From: RPQJ01 sp963754125
GTDB taxonomy: Bacteria > Pseudomonadota > Gammaproteobacteria > Steroidobacterales > Steroidobacteraceae
DNA: 64,000 bases
Direction of reading: 5' to 3'
Assembly (NCBI GenBank): GCA_963754125.1
Contig: CAVWEX010000002.1
Location: 124,001-188,000 of the forward strand
The notes under the pieces are model-generated. The model made no database searches and was not told the DNA's origin. It saw nothing but the letters and a program-made list of their open reading frames with translations. Both the position numbers and the translations under genes were made by a program. Position 1 is the first letter of the stretch, and each line of letters begins with the position of its first letter. This document shows, one piece after another, positions 1 through 8,267 of the stretch.

Positions 1-21
1 CGCTCCTCCGGCCCGACCTGC

Positions 22-69
22 GGCGCCTGAGCTCGTTGCCGGCGCGGCGCCGGCTACTCGCACGGCGCA
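22..69 (+). repeat. REP-like palindromic element, copy A
   Basis: The unit opens with GGCGCCTGAGC and closes with CGCACGGCGCA. Between these conserved ends lies a variable self-complementary core (GCCGGCGC...GCGCCGGC). The same ends with a different, compensated core occur at 186-233 (inverted) and 16690-16735. Conserved flanks with a covarying inner stem are typical of REP-type elements. No transposase of the RAYT type is present in the window. Family membership is my inference. Confidence 0.6.
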
Positions 70-185
70 CGATGGCTCCACCGGAATCCGTGGTGGGCGC
101 GGCGGGCGCAGTTGCTGCGGACCGTTAGATCGCCTGCCGGTGTGGGGCTGCTCACGACCGCGCGGCCGAATTCCTTGCCGACCGA

Positions 186-233
186 ATGCGCCGTGCGACT
201 TGGCGGCCCTAGCCGCAAAGTCGCTCAGGCGCG
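186..233 (-). repeat. REP-like palindromic element, copy B (inverted)
   Basis: Read on the minus strand this segment begins GCGCCTGAGCGA and ends TCGCACGGCGCAT, matching copies A and C at both ends. Its inner stem is different (TTTGCGG/CCGCCAA). It lies 116 bases from copy A in the opposite orientation, like a pair in a BIME. It sits 7 bases from the long perfect hairpin at 241-313. Confidence 0.6.
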
Positions 234-240
234 TGCCAAA

Positions 241-313
241 GCCTGGAATGCCGGACGCGTTCCGACCAAGCGAATCACGTGGAGCGACTCGGAACGCGTC
301 CGGCATTCCAGGC
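241..313. repeat. Long perfect inverted repeat (25-bp arms)
   Basis: The arms at 241-265 and 289-313 are exact reverse complements over 25 bases, around a 23-base loop. The arms contain GGAATGCCGGACGCGTTCC. Together with REP-like copy B it has the same order and spacing (hairpin, 7-9 bases, REP) as 16611-16735, so the two parts appear to form one composite element. No open reading frame of its own is evident. Confidence 0.75.
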
Positions 314-355
314 CGGCCACCGCAGCTCCGAACGAGATCCGGCCACCGCAGCCCC

Positions 356-400
356 AAACGCAAACCGGCCACCGCGGCAAGCAATTGCCACGGTGGCCGG
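356..400 (-). terminator. Rho-independent terminator of degQ
   Basis: On the minus strand, just after the degQ stop codon, CCGGCCACCG (complement of 391-400) pairs with CGGTGGCCGG (complement of 365-374). Inside, five more pairs (TTGCC/GGCAA) close a four-base loop. The stem is followed on minus by TTTGCGTTT. The CCGGCCACCGC half-site recurs at 313, 339 and 365, exactly 26 bases apart. Confidence 0.8.
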
Positions 401-417
401 GTGGAGAGCCGGACCGG

Positions 418-1752
418 TCAGCGAATCGGGATCACCAGCATCGCGTTGCCGCGGCGGATCTGAACCACGAAGGCCGGCGCACCTTCAGTGGCGCGGCGGA
501 ACTCCGCGAGGTTCGCGACCCGCGTACGGCCCACGGCGAGGATCACGTCGTTGGCACGCAGGCCGCGCTCGGCAGCCGGGCTGCCCTCGGCGACCGTGCG
601 CACGAGGACGCCGCCACCCTGCGCGTCGGTGAAATCGGCGCCCGCGAGGCCGCTGTGCAGGCTCGATTCGGCGGACTCCGCCACGGTGTCGCGGTCGCCG
701 ATGACGGCCGTGACGCGGCGCGGCTTCCCGTCACGCAGCAGCGCGACGTCCACACGGTCGCCGATGGTGAGCATGCCGATGGCGTTGCGCAGCCCGGCCG
801 CGTCCTTCACCGGCTTGCCGTTCACGGCCGTGACCACGTCGCCGGCCTTGATGCCCGCCTTCTCGGCCGCCGAGCCGTCGACCACCTGCGAGATGAGCGC
901 ACCCTGCACGTTTTCGAGATCCATGCTCTTCGCGATGTCCGGCGTGAGCGTCTGGATGTTCACGCCGAGCACGCCGCGGCGCACCTCGCCGTGCTTCAGG
1001 AGCTGGGCCATCACCGACTTCATCATGTTGGCCGGGATCGCGAAGCCGATGCCGATGTTGCCGCCGGTGCGAGAGAGGATCGCGGTGTTGATGCCGACGA
1101 GCTGGCCGTCGAGGTTGACGAGTGCGCCACCGGAGTTGCCCGGGTTGATCGACGCGTCGGTCTGGATGAAGTCCTCGTAGCCTTCGGGGTTGATCCCGGA
1201 ACGGCCGAGCGCGCTCACGATGCCCGAGGTCACGGTGTGCCCGAGGCCGAACGGGTTGCCGATCGCCACCACGAAGTCGCCCACCTCGGTGCGGTCGGAG
1301 TCGGCGAGCGGAATGGCCGAGAGATTGCCGGCCGGCACCTGCAGCACGGCGACGTCCGAGCCGGGGTCCTTGCCGACCACTTTCGCCGTGAGCGCGCGGT
1401 TGTCGAGCAGCGTCACCGTGATCTCGGTGGCGTTCTCGATGACGTGGGCGTTGGTAATGATGTAGCCCTGCTTCGCGTCGACGATCACGCCGGAGCCCGC
1501 GCTCTGGAACTCGCGCTGCCGCGGGGTGTTCGGGACGTCGAAGAAGCGGCGGAAGAACGGGTCGTTGAGCAGCGGGTTCTGCTCCTGCACCGTGCCTTTC
1601 GTGGCAATGTTCACGACCGCCGGTGAGACGCGCTTGACCATCGGTGCGAGCGAGGGCACCGGGGTGTCGCCGACCTGGACCGGCAGCTGGGCGGTGGCGA
1701 GCGGGGCGAACGCACAGAGCAGCGTCGCGGCGAGGCCGAGGGGCAGTTTCAT
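418..1752 (-). CDS. degQ: DegP/DegQ-family periplasmic serine protease (HtrA)
   Basis: A 444-residue Do-like protease and chaperone for misfolded periplasmic proteins. I chose the ATG at 1752 because a signal peptide (MKLPLGLAATLL...ATA-Q) begins there and AGGAAAG lies upstream; the open frame extending to 2043 has no protease-like sequence. The trypsin-like domain carries the complete triad: His103 (TNAHV), Asp133 (GSDVA) and Ser207 (GNSGGA). Two PDZ domains follow, roughly residues 270-350 and 365-440. MucD is the Pseudomonas counterpart. It is transcribed alone, divergently from nrdJ, with a strong terminator downstream. Confidence 0.95.
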   Translation of the reverse strand: MKLPLGLAATLLCAFAPLATAQLPVQVGDTPVPSLAPMVKRVSPAVVNIATKGTVQEQNPLLNDPFFRRFFDVPNTPRQREFQSAGSGVIVDAKQGYIITNAHVIENATEITVTLLDNRALTAKVVGKDPGSDVAVLQVPAGNLSAIPLADSDRTEVGDFVVAIGNPFGLGHTVTSGIVSALGRSGINPEGYEDFIQTDASINPGNSGGALVNLDGQLVGINTAILSRTGGNIGIGFAIPANMMKSVMAQLLKHGEVRRGVLGVNIQTLTPDIAKSMDLENVQGALISQVVDGSAAEKAGIKAGDVVTAVNGKPVKDAAGLRNAIGMLTIGDRVDVALLRDGKPRRVTAVIGDRDTVAESAESSLHSGLAGADFTDAQGGGVLVRTVAEGSPAAERGLRANDVILAVGRTRVANLAEFRRATEGAPAFVVQIRRGNAMLVIPIR

Positions 1753-1958
1753 GCAGCTTTCCTGAATTGCCGAATAGGGGAGAATGCAGCGGGCCGCGAG
1801 TCTAGCAGCGGACGCCTTCCTGCCCGGCCTCCGACTCGCGCCGCGGCATGAGACCGGCAGGCCTGGCGCGAGTTCCCGCAGGACTCGCTCGTCCCGTCCA
1901 CTGGCCGATACGCGGACGCAAGTGCACAAGCTGTGGATTTCCGGTGCCCAGCCGGTGA

Positions 1959-1974
1959 ACACAACATGTTGTGT
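1959..1974. promoter_or_regulatory. Candidate NrdR box 1
   Basis: ACACAACATGTTGTGT is a perfect 16-base palindrome. It closely matches the known NrdR-box pattern (acaCwAtATaTwGtgt), the operator of the ribonucleotide reductase repressor. A second, nearly identical site lies 179 bases away centre to centre, at the nrdJ promoter. It sits in the nrdJ/degQ divergent region, so it could also influence degQ. Confidence 0.65.
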
Positions 1975-2098
1975 CGGCGCATCCGCGGCGGACTTGACGC
2001 GGAGGGCGATTCGGGCATGGGGGCTACGCTTGCTGGCCTCCATGTAACCTCATGTTTGTAAAGACTAAAGAAATATTGCGGCGCCGCGAACAAAGCGG

Positions 2099-2127
2099 TT
2101 GACGAGTCCCGGTGCCCTGCCTACTCT
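2099..2127 (+). promoter_or_regulatory. Candidate sigma-70 promoter of nrdJ
   Basis: TTGACG (2099-2104) is separated by 17 bases from TACTCT (2122-2127). An AT-rich tract at about 2050-2078 lies upstream. The predicted start near 2134 falls immediately before NrdR box 2, the expected arrangement for repression. The resulting leader of about 175 bases shows no B12-riboswitch signature. Confidence 0.5.
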
Positions 2128-2137
2128 TGTCCGCCTG

Positions 2138-2153
2138 ACCCAACATGTTGTGT
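2138..2153. promoter_or_regulatory. Candidate NrdR box 2
   Basis: ACCCAACATGTTGTGT matches box 1 at 14 of 16 positions, including the CAACATGTTG core. It lies at about +4 to +20 of the predicted nrdJ transcript. Two NrdR boxes per promoter are usual, but they normally lie only about three to four helical turns apart. Here the separation is about 17 turns. Confidence 0.65.
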
Positions 2154-2308
2154 CCGGCACGATGCGCTCCCAGGGGGATTTCGGGGCGGTCCGAGCCGGG
2201 CCTCACCGGGGCCAGTCGGGCGTCTGCCGGCCCTCCTGCTCGGGAGCGCGGCCCCCGAGGGGATCCGCCGACAACCAACCAAGACGAATCCGGAGCCGCG
2301 TCGCCGCA

Positions 2309-4450
2309 ATGAGCACTGCCGTGAAAATCGAGTCGCGGGATGCCCGAAGCATCCCCTACCAGGAAGCGTCCCTCGACATCTGGGACAAGAAGTACCGCCT
2401 GAGCGCCAAGGACGGCACGCCGATCGACTGCAGCATGGACGACACCTACAAGCGTGTCGCCCGGGCACTGGCGGACGTCGAGGCGGCGGAAGTGCGCGAG
2501 CACTGGTACGAGCGCTACCTGTGGGCGCTGCGCCGCGGCGCGATCCCGGCCGGCCGGGTGACCTCGAACGCCGGCGCGCAGGAGCACAAGCCGGCGACGT
2601 CCACCATCAACTGCACGGTGTCCGGCACGATCCGCGACTCCATGGACGACATCCTAGGCAAGGTCCACGAGGCCGGGCTCACGCTCAAGGCCGGCTGCGG
2701 CATCGGCTACGAGTTCTCGACGCTGCGCCCGCGCGGCGCCTACGTCTCGGGCGCCGGGGCCTACACCTCGGGTCCGCTGTCGTTCATGGATATCTACGAC
2801 AAGATGTGTTTCACGGTGTCCTCGGCCGGCGGCCGCCGTGGCGCGCAGATGGGCACCTTCGACGTCGGCCACCCGGACGTCATGGAGTTCATCCGCGCCA
2901 AGCGCGAGGCCGGTCGCCTGCGGCAGTTCAACCTCTCGCTGCTCGTCACCGACGAATTCATGAAGGCCGTGCGCGAGGACGGCGACTGGCAGCTCGCCTT
3001 CCCGGTGACTGCGGCGGAGGTCGAGGGCCACGATACCGCTGACCCGGCGAAGTACGTCTGGCGCGAGTGGCCCGCCACCAACGGGTACGTCTCCAACGAC
3101 GATGGGCTGGTGCTGTGCAAGGTCTACAAGACCGTGCCCGCGAAGCGCGTGTGGGACGTCATCATGTCCTCCACCTACGACTTCGCCGAGCCCGGCTTCG
3201 TACTCATCGACCGCGTCAACGAGATGAACAACAACTGGTGGTGCGAGAACATCCGCGCCACCAACCCCTGCGGTGAGCAGCCCCTGCCGCCGTATGGCTC
3301 CTGCCTGCTCGGCTCGGTGAACCTCACGAGCTTCGTGCGCGACCCGTTCACCGAGGACGCTCACTTCGACTGGGACGAATATCGCGAGGTCGTGCGCGTT
3401 TTCACGCGCATGCTCGACAACGTGGTCGAGGTGAACGGACTGCCGCTCGAGCAGCAGCGCAACGAGATCCTGCGCAAGCGCCGCCACGGCATGGGCTTCT
3501 TGGGGCTCGGCTCCACCATCACCATGCTGCGCATGAAGTACGGCTCGCGCGATGCGGTTGCCTTCACCGAGCGGGTGTCGCGGGAACTCGCGCTCGCCGG
3601 CTGGCAGGCGGGCCTCGAGCTCGCCGAGGAGAAGGGGCCGGCCCCCATCATGCTCGAGGAATTCGAGGTCACCCCGGCGATGCTCCGCAAGCGCCCCGAG
3701 ATGCGGCGCGACGGCGTCAAGGCCGGGCAGAAGCTGCCCGGGCGCATCCTGCATGCCCGCTACAGCCGCTACATGCAGCGCGTCGCCGAGGTCGCGCCGC
3801 AGCTGGTGGACAGGCTGGCCGAGACCGGCGCGCGCTTCACGCACCACAGCTCGATCGCACCCACGGGCACGATCTCGCTGTCGCTCGCCAACAACGCCTC
3901 GAACGGCATCGAGCCGTCGTTCGCGCACCACTACTTCCGCAACGTGATCCGCGAGGGCCGCAAGACCAAGGAGCGCATCGACGTGTTCTCCTTCGAGCTG
4001 CTGGCCTACCGCGAGCTCGTGAACCGTGCGGCCATGCCGGGCGGTACCAGCGCGGCGGAGAAGCTGCCGGAGTACTTCACGACCGCCGACGACATCACGC
4101 CGCGCGAGCACGTGGACATCCAGGCCGCGGCGCAGAAGTGGGTGGACTCCTCGATCTCGAAGACCGCGAACGTCCCGACGGACTACCGCTACGACGATTT
4201 CAAGGACATCTACCTCTACGCGCACGAGCAGGGCCTCAAGGGCTGCACCACCTTCCGCTTCAACCCCGAGGCGTTCCAGGGCGTGCTGGTGAAGGAGGAG
4301 GACCTCAAGAACACGACCTACGTGTTCACCCTCGAGGACGGCACCGAGGTGTCGCTCAAGGGCGACGAGCAGGTGGAATACGACGGCGAGATGCACACCG
4401 CCGCGAACCTGTTCGACGCGTTGAAGGAAGGCTACTACGGCAAGTTCTGA
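2309..4450 (+). CDS. nrdJa: Adenosylcobalamin-dependent ribonucleotide reductase, catalytic subunit NrdJa
   Basis: A class II reductase that makes deoxyribonucleotides using adenosylcobalamin, independent of oxygen. The 713-residue chain starts at ATG 2309; the in-frame extension to 2099 lacks similarity to the family. It has the N-terminal substrate cysteine (TINCTVSG), the glycine-rich KAGCGIGYEFSTL segment, and NPCGEQ, which carries the thiyl-radical cysteine. The family C-terminal cysteine region is missing from this chain and encoded by the next gene, as in the split nrdJa/nrdJb of Pseudomonas aeruginosa. The upstream palindromes suggest NrdR control. Cofactor supply fits the btu genes at 36-49 kb. 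Confidence 0.93.
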   Translation: MSTAVKIESRDARSIPYQEASLDIWDKKYRLSAKDGTPIDCSMDDTYKRVARALADVEAAEVREHWYERYLWALRRGAIPAGRVTSNAGAQEHKPATSTINCTVSGTIRDSMDDILGKVHEAGLTLKAGCGIGYEFSTLRPRGAYVSGAGAYTSGPLSFMDIYDKMCFTVSSAGGRRGAQMGTFDVGHPDVMEFIRAKREAGRLRQFNLSLLVTDEFMKAVREDGDWQLAFPVTAAEVEGHDTADPAKYVWREWPATNGYVSNDDGLVLCKVYKTVPAKRVWDVIMSSTYDFAEPGFVLIDRVNEMNNNWWCENIRATNPCGEQPLPPYGSCLLGSVNLTSFVRDPFTEDAHFDWDEYREVVRVFTRMLDNVVEVNGLPLEQQRNEILRKRRHGMGFLGLGSTITMLRMKYGSRDAVAFTERVSRELALAGWQAGLELAEEKGPAPIMLEEFEVTPAMLRKRPEMRRDGVKAGQKLPGRILHARYSRYMQRVAEVAPQLVDRLAETGARFTHHSSIAPTGTISLSLANNASNGIEPSFAHHYFRNVIREGRKTKERIDVFSFELLAYRELVNRAAMPGGTSAAEKLPEYFTTADDITPREHVDIQAAAQKWVDSSISKTANVPTDYRYDDFKDIYLYAHEQGLKGCTTFRFNPEAFQGVLVKEEDLKNTTYVFTLEDGTEVSLKGDEQVEYDGEMHTAANLFDALKEGYYGKF

Positions 4451-4494
4451 GTCGTCGCCGCCGCGGCGTCCCGGTGATGCAGAGAGAGAATCCA

Positions 4495-5211
4495 ATGAGC
4501 GCGCAGAAGATCGAGCGGAAGATCGTCAAGTACCGGGTCGTGAAGCCGGGCGACAAGGCGGAGTCGAAGGGCGACGCGAAGCGGGACGAGCCGCTGGTCG
4601 AGTCCCACGATTCCAAGGTCATCTGGATGCACGAGAAGCTCGAGCGTCCGGAGATGCTGGTGGGCTCCACCTACAAGATCAAGACGCCTGTGTCGGATCA
4701 CGCCATGTACGTGACCATCAACGACATCCTGCTGAACGAGGGCACCGAGCACGAGCAGCGCCGGCCCTTCGAGATCTTCATCAACTCGAAGAACCTCGAC
4801 CACTTCCAGTGGATCGTGGCGCTCACGCGCATCATCTCGGCGGTGTTCCGCAAGGGCGGCGACGTCACGTTCCTGGTGGAAGAACTGAAGGCGGTGTTCG
4901 ATCCGCGCGGCGGCTACTGGCAGTCGGGCGGCAAGTTCATGCCCTCGATCATCGCCGAGCTCGGCCACGTGATCGAGAAGCACCTGCAGATGATCGGCCT
5001 GCTGCGCGACCCGGAGATGGACGAGCACCGCAGGAAGCTCATCGAGGACAAGCGCAGCGAATACGAGGCGCGGCAGAAGCAGCAGGATGCGTTCGCCAAG
5101 AGCCACTATCCGCAGGGTGCGCAGCTCTGCACCAAGTGCAGCACGGCGGCCGTCGTCATGATGGACGGCTGCATGACCTGCCTCAATTGCGGCGACTCCA
5201 AGTGCGGTTGA
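4495..5211 (+). CDS. nrdJb: Ribonucleotide reductase class II C-terminal subunit NrdJb
   Basis: A 238-residue companion of NrdJa, 44 bases downstream and evidently co-transcribed. GAGAGAGAA precedes the ATG at 4495. The body carries the TSCPD-type segment (for example RRPFEIFINSKN, HFQWIVALTRIIS). The tail is rich in CxxC pairs (CTKC...CMTC..CGDSKC), suited to re-reducing the active site and passing electrons from thioredoxin. In P. aeruginosa both split polypeptides are needed for activity. The charged N-terminus (about residues 1-45) is a linker with no recognised fold. Confidence 0.9.
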   Translation: MSAQKIERKIVKYRVVKPGDKAESKGDAKRDEPLVESHDSKVIWMHEKLERPEMLVGSTYKIKTPVSDHAMYVTINDILLNEGTEHEQRRPFEIFINSKNLDHFQWIVALTRIISAVFRKGGDVTFLVEELKAVFDPRGGYWQSGGKFMPSIIAELGHVIEKHLQMIGLLRDPEMDEHRRKLIEDKRSEYEARQKQQDAFAKSHYPQGAQLCTKCSTAAVVMMDGCMTCLNCGDSKCG

Positions 5212-5271
5212 GCTGATCCGGCCGGCCCTGCCTCTGGCCGGTCGCGCCGCAAGGCGCTACAGTCGCGCCGC

Positions 5272-6258
5272 ATGACCCGACCCACCCGGACATTCGGGCC
5301 GCTTGCCGCGGCACTGCTTGCCTTCCTGCCCGGACCGGGCCCGCACGCGCAGGGATTCCAGTCGACGTCCGGCGCGACCCGGACGCCTCCCGCCGCCGTC
5401 CAGACGCCGGCCGCGCCCAGCCAGGGCCAGGCGTTCCAGTCCGTCGGCACTCCGGGCGCTCCCACGGTCGCCGCGCCACCCGTGGCCGCCGCTGCGCCCG
5501 CCGGAGCGCCTGCGACCGAACCGGTCACCGCGCCGCCCGCTGCACCAGCCGTCGAACCGGTTACGGTGCCGCCCGCTGTGCGGGCCATGGCAGCACCGTC
5601 CTTGCCGACTGCCGCGCCCGTCGCTGCACCGCCAGCTTCGACTGTCCCTGCACCGTTCACCTCGCGTCCGGTACCGGCGGTCGCCGCGGTGGAACCCGTG
5701 CCGGTATCGTCGCCGCCCATCGCAACGGCCCTGGCGTTCAGTTCCGTCTCCGCGCCCGACGGCGGGCGATCCGCCAGCGCGGGCGGCGCCGGTCCGATGC
5801 TGCCGGCGCCTGATGGATCGGGACCGTCGTTCGAGCTCGCCGACCGGATCGTCATCGAGAAGGGCGCCCGGCGCCTGTACCTGCTGCGGGGCGACGACGT
5901 GATCGTCGAGTACCCGGTGAAGCTCGGGCTGAACCCCTACGGCCACAAGCAACGCGAAGGCGACTTCCGCACGCCGGAGGGCACCTACCACCTCTCCCGG
6001 CGCAATCCCCGCAGCGAGTTCTTCCTGTCGGTGGAGGTGTCCTACCCGAACACGGCCGACCGGGCGCGTGCCCGTCAGGCCGGCGTGCGACCGGGCGGCC
6101 TGATCATGATCCACGGCCAGCCGAACGTGCCGCGCAAGACGCCCGACTACTACGCCAGCAACGACTGGACCGACGGCTGCATCGCCGTGAGCAACTCCGA
6201 CATGGTGGATATCTGGCAGCGCACTAGGGTCGGGATCCCGATCGAAATCCGGCCATGA
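5272..6258 (+). CDS. L,D-transpeptidase (YkuD domain) with Pro/Ala-rich linker
   Basis: A 328-residue exported peptidoglycan-crosslinking enzyme. A signal-like N-terminus (to about residue 27, ending PHAQG) is followed by a low-complexity Ala/Pro/Val linker to about residue 190. The C-terminal YkuD domain begins near LADRIVIEKGARRLYLL and contains His281 (HGQPN) and the nucleophile Cys303 in DGCIAVSN, the canonical arrangement. The linker probably spans from membrane to wall. Its stop overlaps the start of ppnN by ATGA (6255-6258), so translation of the two is coupled. The exact crosslink it makes (3-3 or lipoprotein anchoring) cannot be told. Confidence 0.88.
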   Translation: MTRPTRTFGPLAAALLAFLPGPGPHAQGFQSTSGATRTPPAAVQTPAAPSQGQAFQSVGTPGAPTVAAPPVAAAAPAGAPATEPVTAPPAAPAVEPVTVPPAVRAMAAPSLPTAAPVAAPPASTVPAPFTSRPVPAVAAVEPVPVSSPPIATALAFSSVSAPDGGRSASAGGAGPMLPAPDGSGPSFELADRIVIEKGARRLYLLRGDDVIVEYPVKLGLNPYGHKQREGDFRTPEGTYHLSRRNPRSEFFLSVEVSYPNTADRARARQAGVRPGGLIMIHGQPNVPRKTPDYYASNDWTDGCIAVSNSDMVDIWQRTRVGIPIEIRP

Positions 6259-7658
6259 TGCGGCACGTCGAGGCGTCCGTGCCGCCTGCCGAGGAGCAGG
6301 ACTCCGTCCACGCCCGGGTGACGCCCACCGGCAGCCTCGAGAACCTGTCGCAGCAGGAAGTCGACCGCCTGCTCGATTCGTCCCGCGGCGGCCTCTACGA
6401 ACTCTACCGGCGCTGCTCGCTCGCGGTGCTCAACAGCGGCGGCGAGACCGACGACGCGCGGGCGATCTTCGAGCGCTACGCCGACTTCGACATCCGCATC
6501 GAGCGCAAGGCCTGGGGCGTGAAGCTCGACCTGCGCAACGCACCGGCGGGCGCGTTCGTGGACGGGCGGATGATCCGCGGCATCCAGGAGCACCTGTTCG
6601 CGGTGCTGCGCGACATCCTCTACATCCACGGCGAGGTGTACCACCACGGCAGCGTCGAGCTCACGGAGTCGCAGGGCATTACGGACGCCGTGTACCGCAT
6701 CCTGCGCAACGCCGGCCTGCTCAGGCCCCGCGTGCGACCCGACGTGGTGGTCTGCTGGGGCGGGCACTCGATCAGCCGGGACGAGTACGACTACACCAAG
6801 AAGGTGGGCTACGAGCTCGGCCTGCGCGGGCTCAACGTCTGCACGGGCTGCGGGCCGGGGGCGATGAAGGGGCCCATGAAGGGCGCGACCATCGGCCACT
6901 CGAAGCAGCGCATCCGGGACGGCCGCTACATCGGTGTCACCGAGCCCGGCATCGTGGCGGCCGAGCCGCCGAACGCAATCGTGAACCAGCTCGTGATCCT
7001 GCCCGACATCGAGAAGCGCCTCGAGGCATTCGTGCGCACGGGCCACGGCATCGTGGTGTTCCCGGGGGGTGCGGGCACGGCCGAGGAAATCCTGTACCTG
7101 CTCGGCATCCTGCTGCATCCGGACAACGCCGAGCAGCCGTTCCCGGTGGTGTTCACCGGGCCGGCGGACAGCGCGGAGTACTTCCGCCAGGTCGATGAGT
7201 TCCTCGTTTCGACACTCGGGCCGCTCGCGCGGCAGTGCTATCGCGTCGTGCTCGACGACCCCGCCGAGGTGGCCCGCGAGATGCTGCGTGGCATGGACGC
7301 TGTGCGTGAGTTCCGTCGCCGCCGCAGCGATGCTTACAATTACAACTGGCTGCTCGGCATCCCGCACGATCTGCAGCAGCCCTTCGAGCCGACGCACGAG
7401 GCGATGGCGACGCTCGAAATCCGCCAGGGCATGGAGCCGCACCGGCTGGCCGCGCAGCTGCGCCGCGCGTTTTCCGGCATCGTCGCCGGCAACGTCAAGG
7501 AATCCGGCATCCGCCTGATCGAGCAGCGCGGCCCGTTCGAGATCCACGGCGACCCCGGATTGCTCGCTCCGCTGGACGCGCTGCTGGCCTCGTTCGTGCG
7601 CCAGCGGCGCATGAAGCTCTCCGGCGAGTACCGTCCCTGCTACCGCGTGGTCACCTGA
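6255..7658 (+). CDS. ppnN: Nucleotide 5'-monophosphate nucleosidase PpnN (YgdH)
   Basis: A 467-residue enzyme of the PpnN family (E. coli 454). It cleaves purine and pyrimidine monophosphates to base and ribose-5-phosphate and, in E. coli, is a (p)ppGpp target. The LOG/Rossmann core shows the GCGPGAMKG region and the signature PGGAGTAEEI. The N-terminal domain (about 1-150) and C-terminal extension (RRRSDAYNYNW onward) match the long PpnN form rather than short LOG proteins. It overlaps the upstream transpeptidase by four bases. Confidence 0.92.
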   Translation: MMRHVEASVPPAEEQDSVHARVTPTGSLENLSQQEVDRLLDSSRGGLYELYRRCSLAVLNSGGETDDARAIFERYADFDIRIERKAWGVKLDLRNAPAGAFVDGRMIRGIQEHLFAVLRDILYIHGEVYHHGSVELTESQGITDAVYRILRNAGLLRPRVRPDVVVCWGGHSISRDEYDYTKKVGYELGLRGLNVCTGCGPGAMKGPMKGATIGHSKQRIRDGRYIGVTEPGIVAAEPPNAIVNQLVILPDIEKRLEAFVRTGHGIVVFPGGAGTAEEILYLLGILLHPDNAEQPFPVVFTGPADSAEYFRQVDEFLVSTLGPLARQCYRVVLDDPAEVAREMLRGMDAVREFRRRRSDAYNYNWLLGIPHDLQQPFEPTHEAMATLEIRQGMEPHRLAAQLRRAFSGIVAGNVKESGIRLIEQRGPFEIHGDPGLLAPLDALLASFVRQRRMKLSGEYRPCYRVVT

Positions 7659-7738
7659 TCACCGCCATCTGTGATCCAGTACCGGACCCTGCGGCTGTCG
7701 CTGCCGTAACGTCCGGATCCAGGCCAGCGGTGACCCAC

Positions 7739-7993
7739 ATGAGCGACAGCAAAACCCCCATTGGGCCGCGCGGCCCGTCCCCGGCCGCCGCGCCCGACGG
7801 CGACGACCTCAGGCGTTCCAAGTTTGGTGTCGCCTCCGAAGGCTGGGACGCCTACAACACCTGGCTCGATCGCGTGCGCCAGCAGCCCGGTCCGGTCTCG
7901 CGACAGGCGGTGATCGCGAAGGCGCTCTACAGCGTCGCGAGCTACAAGACCTGGGCCGGCAAGGCGCGCGGCGCCTTCGACAAGCCGAAATAG
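7739..7993 (+). CDS. Small hypothetical protein
   Basis: An 84-residue protein starting MSDSKTPIGPRG. A GTG at 7730 would add three residues. The first third is Pro/Gly/Asp-rich and probably disordered. The rest (FGVASEGWDAYNTWLDRVRQQP...YSVASYKTWAGKARGAF) is predicted helical with regularly spaced aromatics. No signal peptide, membrane segment or cysteine is seen. I do not recognise the family. Codon third positions are GC-rich as in neighbouring genes, which supports coding. Confidence 0.55.
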   Translation: MSDSKTPIGPRGPSPAAAPDGDDLRRSKFGVASEGWDAYNTWLDRVRQQPGPVSRQAVIAKALYSVASYKTWAGKARGAFDKPK

Positions 7994-8073
7994 GCCGGCA
8001 CGGTGAAGGGCCGGTATCATTTCAATTGAGCCCGAGCGCTCGCATGGACGCCTTGCCGCGTGCCGGCTGAATC

Positions 8074-8238
8074 ATGGAACGAATCCTGAAGTGGCTCGAT
8101 GACCTCGACGACGTGAACGCCCTGCTGCGGGTGCAGGCGGCACCCGTGATCGTCACTGCACTGCTGCTCGCGGCCTTCCTGGCCGTGGTGGCCGGGGTGT
8201 TCGTGCTCGGGCCGCCGGACCTGCTCGCAGCGCCCTGA
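8074..8238 (+). CDS. Very small single-pass membrane protein
   Basis: A 54-residue open frame starting MERILKWLDDLDDVNALLR. It has an amphipathic, acidic N-terminal helix followed by one hydrophobic stretch of about 27 residues (APVIVTALLLAAFLAVVAGV and onward) and a short C-terminal tail ending DLLAAP. Third codon positions are strongly GC-biased. There is no clear Shine-Dalgarno sequence. It lies 80 bases after the previous small gene. Function unknown. Confidence 0.55.
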   Translation: MERILKWLDDLDDVNALLRVQAAPVIVTALLLAAFLAVVAGVFVLGPPDLLAAP

Positions 8239-8267
8239 GTCCGCGTGCTGCGCGGGCGTTCGCGCGC

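Noticed and set aside
112..1626. Long plus-strand open frame opposite degQ
   Set aside because: Antisense shadow of a GC-rich gene; low-complexity Arg/His/Asp/Val composition and no domain, while the minus frame has an intact protease triad.
2154..2308. Possible B12 riboswitch before nrdJ
   Set aside because: Class II reductases sometimes have one, but none of the conserved aptamer blocks (GCTGCCCCCGCAAC, B12 box, AGcCGGGAGACC) occurs in this leader.
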